64,000 bases of DNA from Cladopsammia gracilis (Eukaryota; Cnidaria; Anthozoa; Scleractinia; Dendrophylliidae): contig JAJGOT010000469.1 in assembly GCA_022457155.1 (NCBI GenBank), positions 571,501 to 635,500 on the forward strand. The letters are read 5' to 3'. How positions within the stretch are numbered: the stretch's first letter is position 1; each line of letters opens with the position of its first letter. Both the position numbers and the translations under genes were made by a program. The notes beneath the pieces were generated by a model. The model saw nothing but the letters and a program-made list of their open reading frames with translations, searched no databases and was not told where the DNA came from. Shown piece by piece: positions 61,181 through 64,000 of this stretch.

Positions 61181-62540
61181 CAAGTTTCAGATTACAGTTA
61201 CAACAAAAACCTGAGGTAGGCTTAAAACAGAGTACAAGACTTAAAAATAAGCCACCTATTATTACATCATAAATATATCTAGAGAATTAATTAAATAATG
61301 CATTTATCAAAAAAGTTATTAAAAAATATTATTAAAAAAATTACAAAAGACAATGATAAATTAAAATACAGCAAAGTTACAAGCTGAACAGTACATGTTT
61401 GTTAAATTTCTAACATGTTTGTTGTCAAACCGTACACATTCTTACCATTAAAAGTGCCATACCTACTAGTTACAGCTGTTCATGGACTATAGATCAACAG
61501 TTGACTGATTACTTTGGATTTCCATAGCTATGTAGGCATGCTTACAGAATTTGATGAAACGGATAATGCTTGAGTATGAAAATAATGATTTTACTTAACT
61601 CTCTGGATCGGAGTGCAGGTACATCAGACCGATGAAACACTACTAAATCAAAATAGTACTATTTCTATTCTGTTCTTTTGTTTACATATTGCTATTTAGC
61701 CCTAAATTAAGTTAAGAGTATTTCATTTATCTAATGACTGCACTCTAGCTTATAATGCATTGTGAGTGTTCTTTTCTGTGTTTACAAATTTGTTTTAAGT
61801 AAAATCACTTTTTTCTGTTTTTTTTTTAATCGTAAACAGTTGCGTTAAAATCAAAATGAAACATTTACAAGAGGGTCCACAATAAGATGCACAAAACCAC
61901 CATATTTTTACTTGGACTCCTGAATTCTTAAATACCTAAGAATTCCCAAGTATCTAAAAATGGATTTTAACATCCTGAATTGTGACTCCGCAGAGGCTTA
62001 GTTCTTGTATAGTGCAGTGGGAAGTGAGTGAATCCCACATTTTGCATTTCCAAAACCTGTTGTGGACCCTCCTATAACTTACAATAATCATTTTTCATAA
62101 TTTCAAATTATCATTAACATTTGTAACATTTTTCTAATGTATATTATGCTATTTCTTACTCTAAATTTCAACCTTTGTCCTGCACAATAAACAATGCTCT
62201 GATTTAAGGTCAAATAACGAATTACAGGTAAGGCCCCACTGGGTATACTCCAGAGTGATTGGCCTTTGGGAAGTGCAGATTTGTCTAAATTATCCCAATC
62301 TCCCCGGGCTTGAAGGAAAACCTAAAAAATATCCTTACCTTAAATTTGTAACTGAAGAAAGGCAATAATGGATAAAGGAAGAAACAAAGCCATAACCCAA
62401 GTGAAAGATATGTAGTGTACCTTGTACAGAAAGGAATTCGAGTGGAAAGCAGTAGGGATATTTTTACAGTGGGACTTTTCCCTGGACTATTGTGTAGCTT
62501 GTATGTTTGAGTGGTCATGAGTGCAATGCAGGTAAGTCAG
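61181..62540. other. Host non-coding DNA, nothing recognised
   Basis: AT-rich, no convincing gene. Confidence 0.5.
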
Positions 62541-62547
62541 GGAATAA

Positions 62548-62938
62548 TAGACCCTTTGCAGCTAACATTCACATGACTTCCTTATTCAAAAATTATGGAT
62601 GCAACTTTAAAAATACCAGAGATGGAAAGAGCATGTGAACATTAGCCAGATGGCCAATTTTGAGAGGAACAGCATCTAAGACTAGGTTTTATGGGTGCTG
62701 GAATGCCCTGAAAATCATAAGGATTTGTATGGAAAAAGTCACTGGACCGCCCGCCTTGTGGTGCAGCCGGCGGCTTTTCCCATACAAATCCTTACAATTT
62801 TCCGGACATTCCAACACCCATAAAACCTTAATCTTACGTGCTATTCCCCTCAAAATTGACTCTCTGGCATTTTTAAAGTTGTATCACATAATTTTTGCAT
62901 AAGGAAGATCACATGACTGTAAGCTGCAAAGGTTCTAT
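62548..62938. mobile_element. ~390-bp imperfect palindromic (foldback) element
   Basis: The left half (GACCCTTTGCAGC, ACATGACTTCCTTAT, AAGGATTTGTATGG) is mirrored through the right half (CCATACAAATCCTTA, ATAAGGAAGATCACATGAC, GCTGCAAAGGTTC). The centre at ~62742-62768 is GC-rich. No certain target duplication. Confidence 0.85.
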
Positions 62939-63349
62939 TTATAATAAATGCCTCTTTCCTGAAACAACAACTTAATACCGGTAGGTGAATCTTGACGTAT
63001 CAAAGCACTCTTTTACAGCCAATTCTCCATTTTTTTCAATAAGCCAAACAGTCTTGGGAATTGACTGGACATGCTTCGTCTTTTCTTGTTTTGTCCTCTT
63101 TGGCCTATTCCAATGGCCCGGAATGTTTTGTTGTCTCTTTAAAGCCGGTCAAGAAGATGGCCCAAAAGAGCTCCTTTGTTCAGTTTGGCCCGCAAAAGCA
63201 TTATTTAAGAAGTCTAGAGTGCTCGAAGCCGCTGAACGTATTAAATTTCTCGTCCTGGAGACAAGATTTAGCTCTAATTCTTCTCGGACACATCGCCTGA
63301 TGCTGTCTCTTCTTCCGCCATGTTTGTCGACCTCGTGGTCTCTTTTCCC

Positions 63350-63640
63350 AGTCATATCGGAATTTCTTGGTCCCAACCTCCCTCGACCATAGCCAGTCGC
63401 TCGTCCCCAAATTGTTGAACGAAAATTTTGTTGTTGAAGTTGAGAAGGAAATTTTGTTGATGTTGACTTACTTTCGTTGTTGGATTAGGCGTGTTTTGAG
63501 TGTTGATTAGTGTATTTGGCGTTGAAGTTGGATGGATTTTATTGTTGATTTAGAAAGAAAACGTTGAAACGCAGATTGTTTGTTGATGTTGGTAGTGATT
63601 TTGATTCGTTGAATTTTGCACCATTCCGCCTACCATAGTA
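63350..63640 (-). repeat. Dispersed repeat family E, uninterrupted inverted copy
   Basis: Contains the complement of 58127-58200 directly joined to the complement of 56165-56400, without the 1.7-kb segment present in the other copy. Confidence 0.88.
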
Positions 63641-64000
63641 GAGGGAGTGCCTGAGCCAGGGTTCAAGACTCGTCCAATTCGTTTTTTTTTTCTTTTTGAA
63701 AATGGAAATTACTGTTTTTATTTCCTTTTTTTTTACCTTGTCAAAAGTCGTTACATATAATTTCAAAAACAACGCAATATTGCGCTCCCCCCTTAACATT
63801 TGGTATTCACGGGTTGGCTCACGGGAGCCTTTGATTTAAGAGCCAGTGACTGTAAATATCGAGAATCACTGGACAGGCTCCCAAAATCGAAAATCCTGAT
63901 AATTTGCCAAAAAGTTCTTTTTGGGGAGCTATGTTCAAAAATATTATTGCAACTTTCTAGAAATTTATAATTTTCGAGAAAAAGGTGGAAAAACGAAAAT
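63641..64000. other. Host DNA, nothing recognised
   Basis: T runs at 63680-63735; no gene. Confidence 0.5.

Overview
The window is nuclear DNA of an animal, most likely a cnidarian and probably a coral or close relative. This rests on AT-rich, intron-bearing sequence, CpG-rich host pieces, several animal retroelement families (BEL/Pao, Penelope-like, LINE), and a Polinton/adintovirus-like element whose proteins resemble those I know from cnidarian genomes. The species call is inference; no host gene here identifies it.

1-15347: the right-hand ~15 kb of a Polinton (Maverick)/adintovirus-like endogenous DNA virus. Going rightward it holds: the N-terminus of a protein-primed family B DNA polymerase running off the left edge; a modular helix-turn-helix protein; a small coiled-coil protein; an acidic-tailed candidate ssDNA-binding protein; a spacer with hairpins and a seven-copy 23-bp repeat; and a second helix-turn-helix protein. 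A minus-strand block follows (packaging ATPase, broken fiber gene, membrane protein). Then comes a plus-strand morphogenesis block: PPxY protein, penton-like minor capsid, basic core protein, major capsid, hydrophobic pX/pVI-like protein, adenain-like protease, zinc ribbon plus phospholipase A2, and chromodomain integrase. Last are minus-strand genes for an acidic protein and a VLTF3-like late transcription factor, and a terminal inverted-repeat structure. Most starts sit in a TAAAATG-like context. The fiber gene is clearly decayed and the zinc-ribbon/PLA2 unit is split, while capsid, ATPase, protease and integrase frames are open.

15348-20772: host DNA with GA and CT microsatellites, dispersed repeats and one unrecognised ORF. 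20773-28066: a complete-length but mutated BEL/Pao retrotransposon with two LTRs and a TTGGT target duplication. 28072-30340: host DNA with repeats. 30346-33330: a Penelope-like element in a head-to-head inverted arrangement, with hammerhead-like motifs at both 3' ends; a second Penelope remnant with a similar motif lies at 38.2-38.5 kb.

33.4-49.3 kb: repeats, MITEs and LINE scraps. They include a CRE-rich TTAA MITE and tiny hairpin MITEs with 9-bp target duplications, plus one candidate host gene of four small exons (46581-47940). 49356-52930: a second, internally deleted BEL copy with target duplication GTCTT.

53-64 kb: dispersed repeats, two minisatellites, a 1.7-kb terminal-inverted-repeat element whose filled and near-empty sites are both in the window, a decayed integrase-like transposase gene (58.2-61.1 kb) interrupted by a second TTAA MITE, and a ~390-bp imperfect palindrome. 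No CRISPR array, rRNA or clearly functional tRNA gene was seen.
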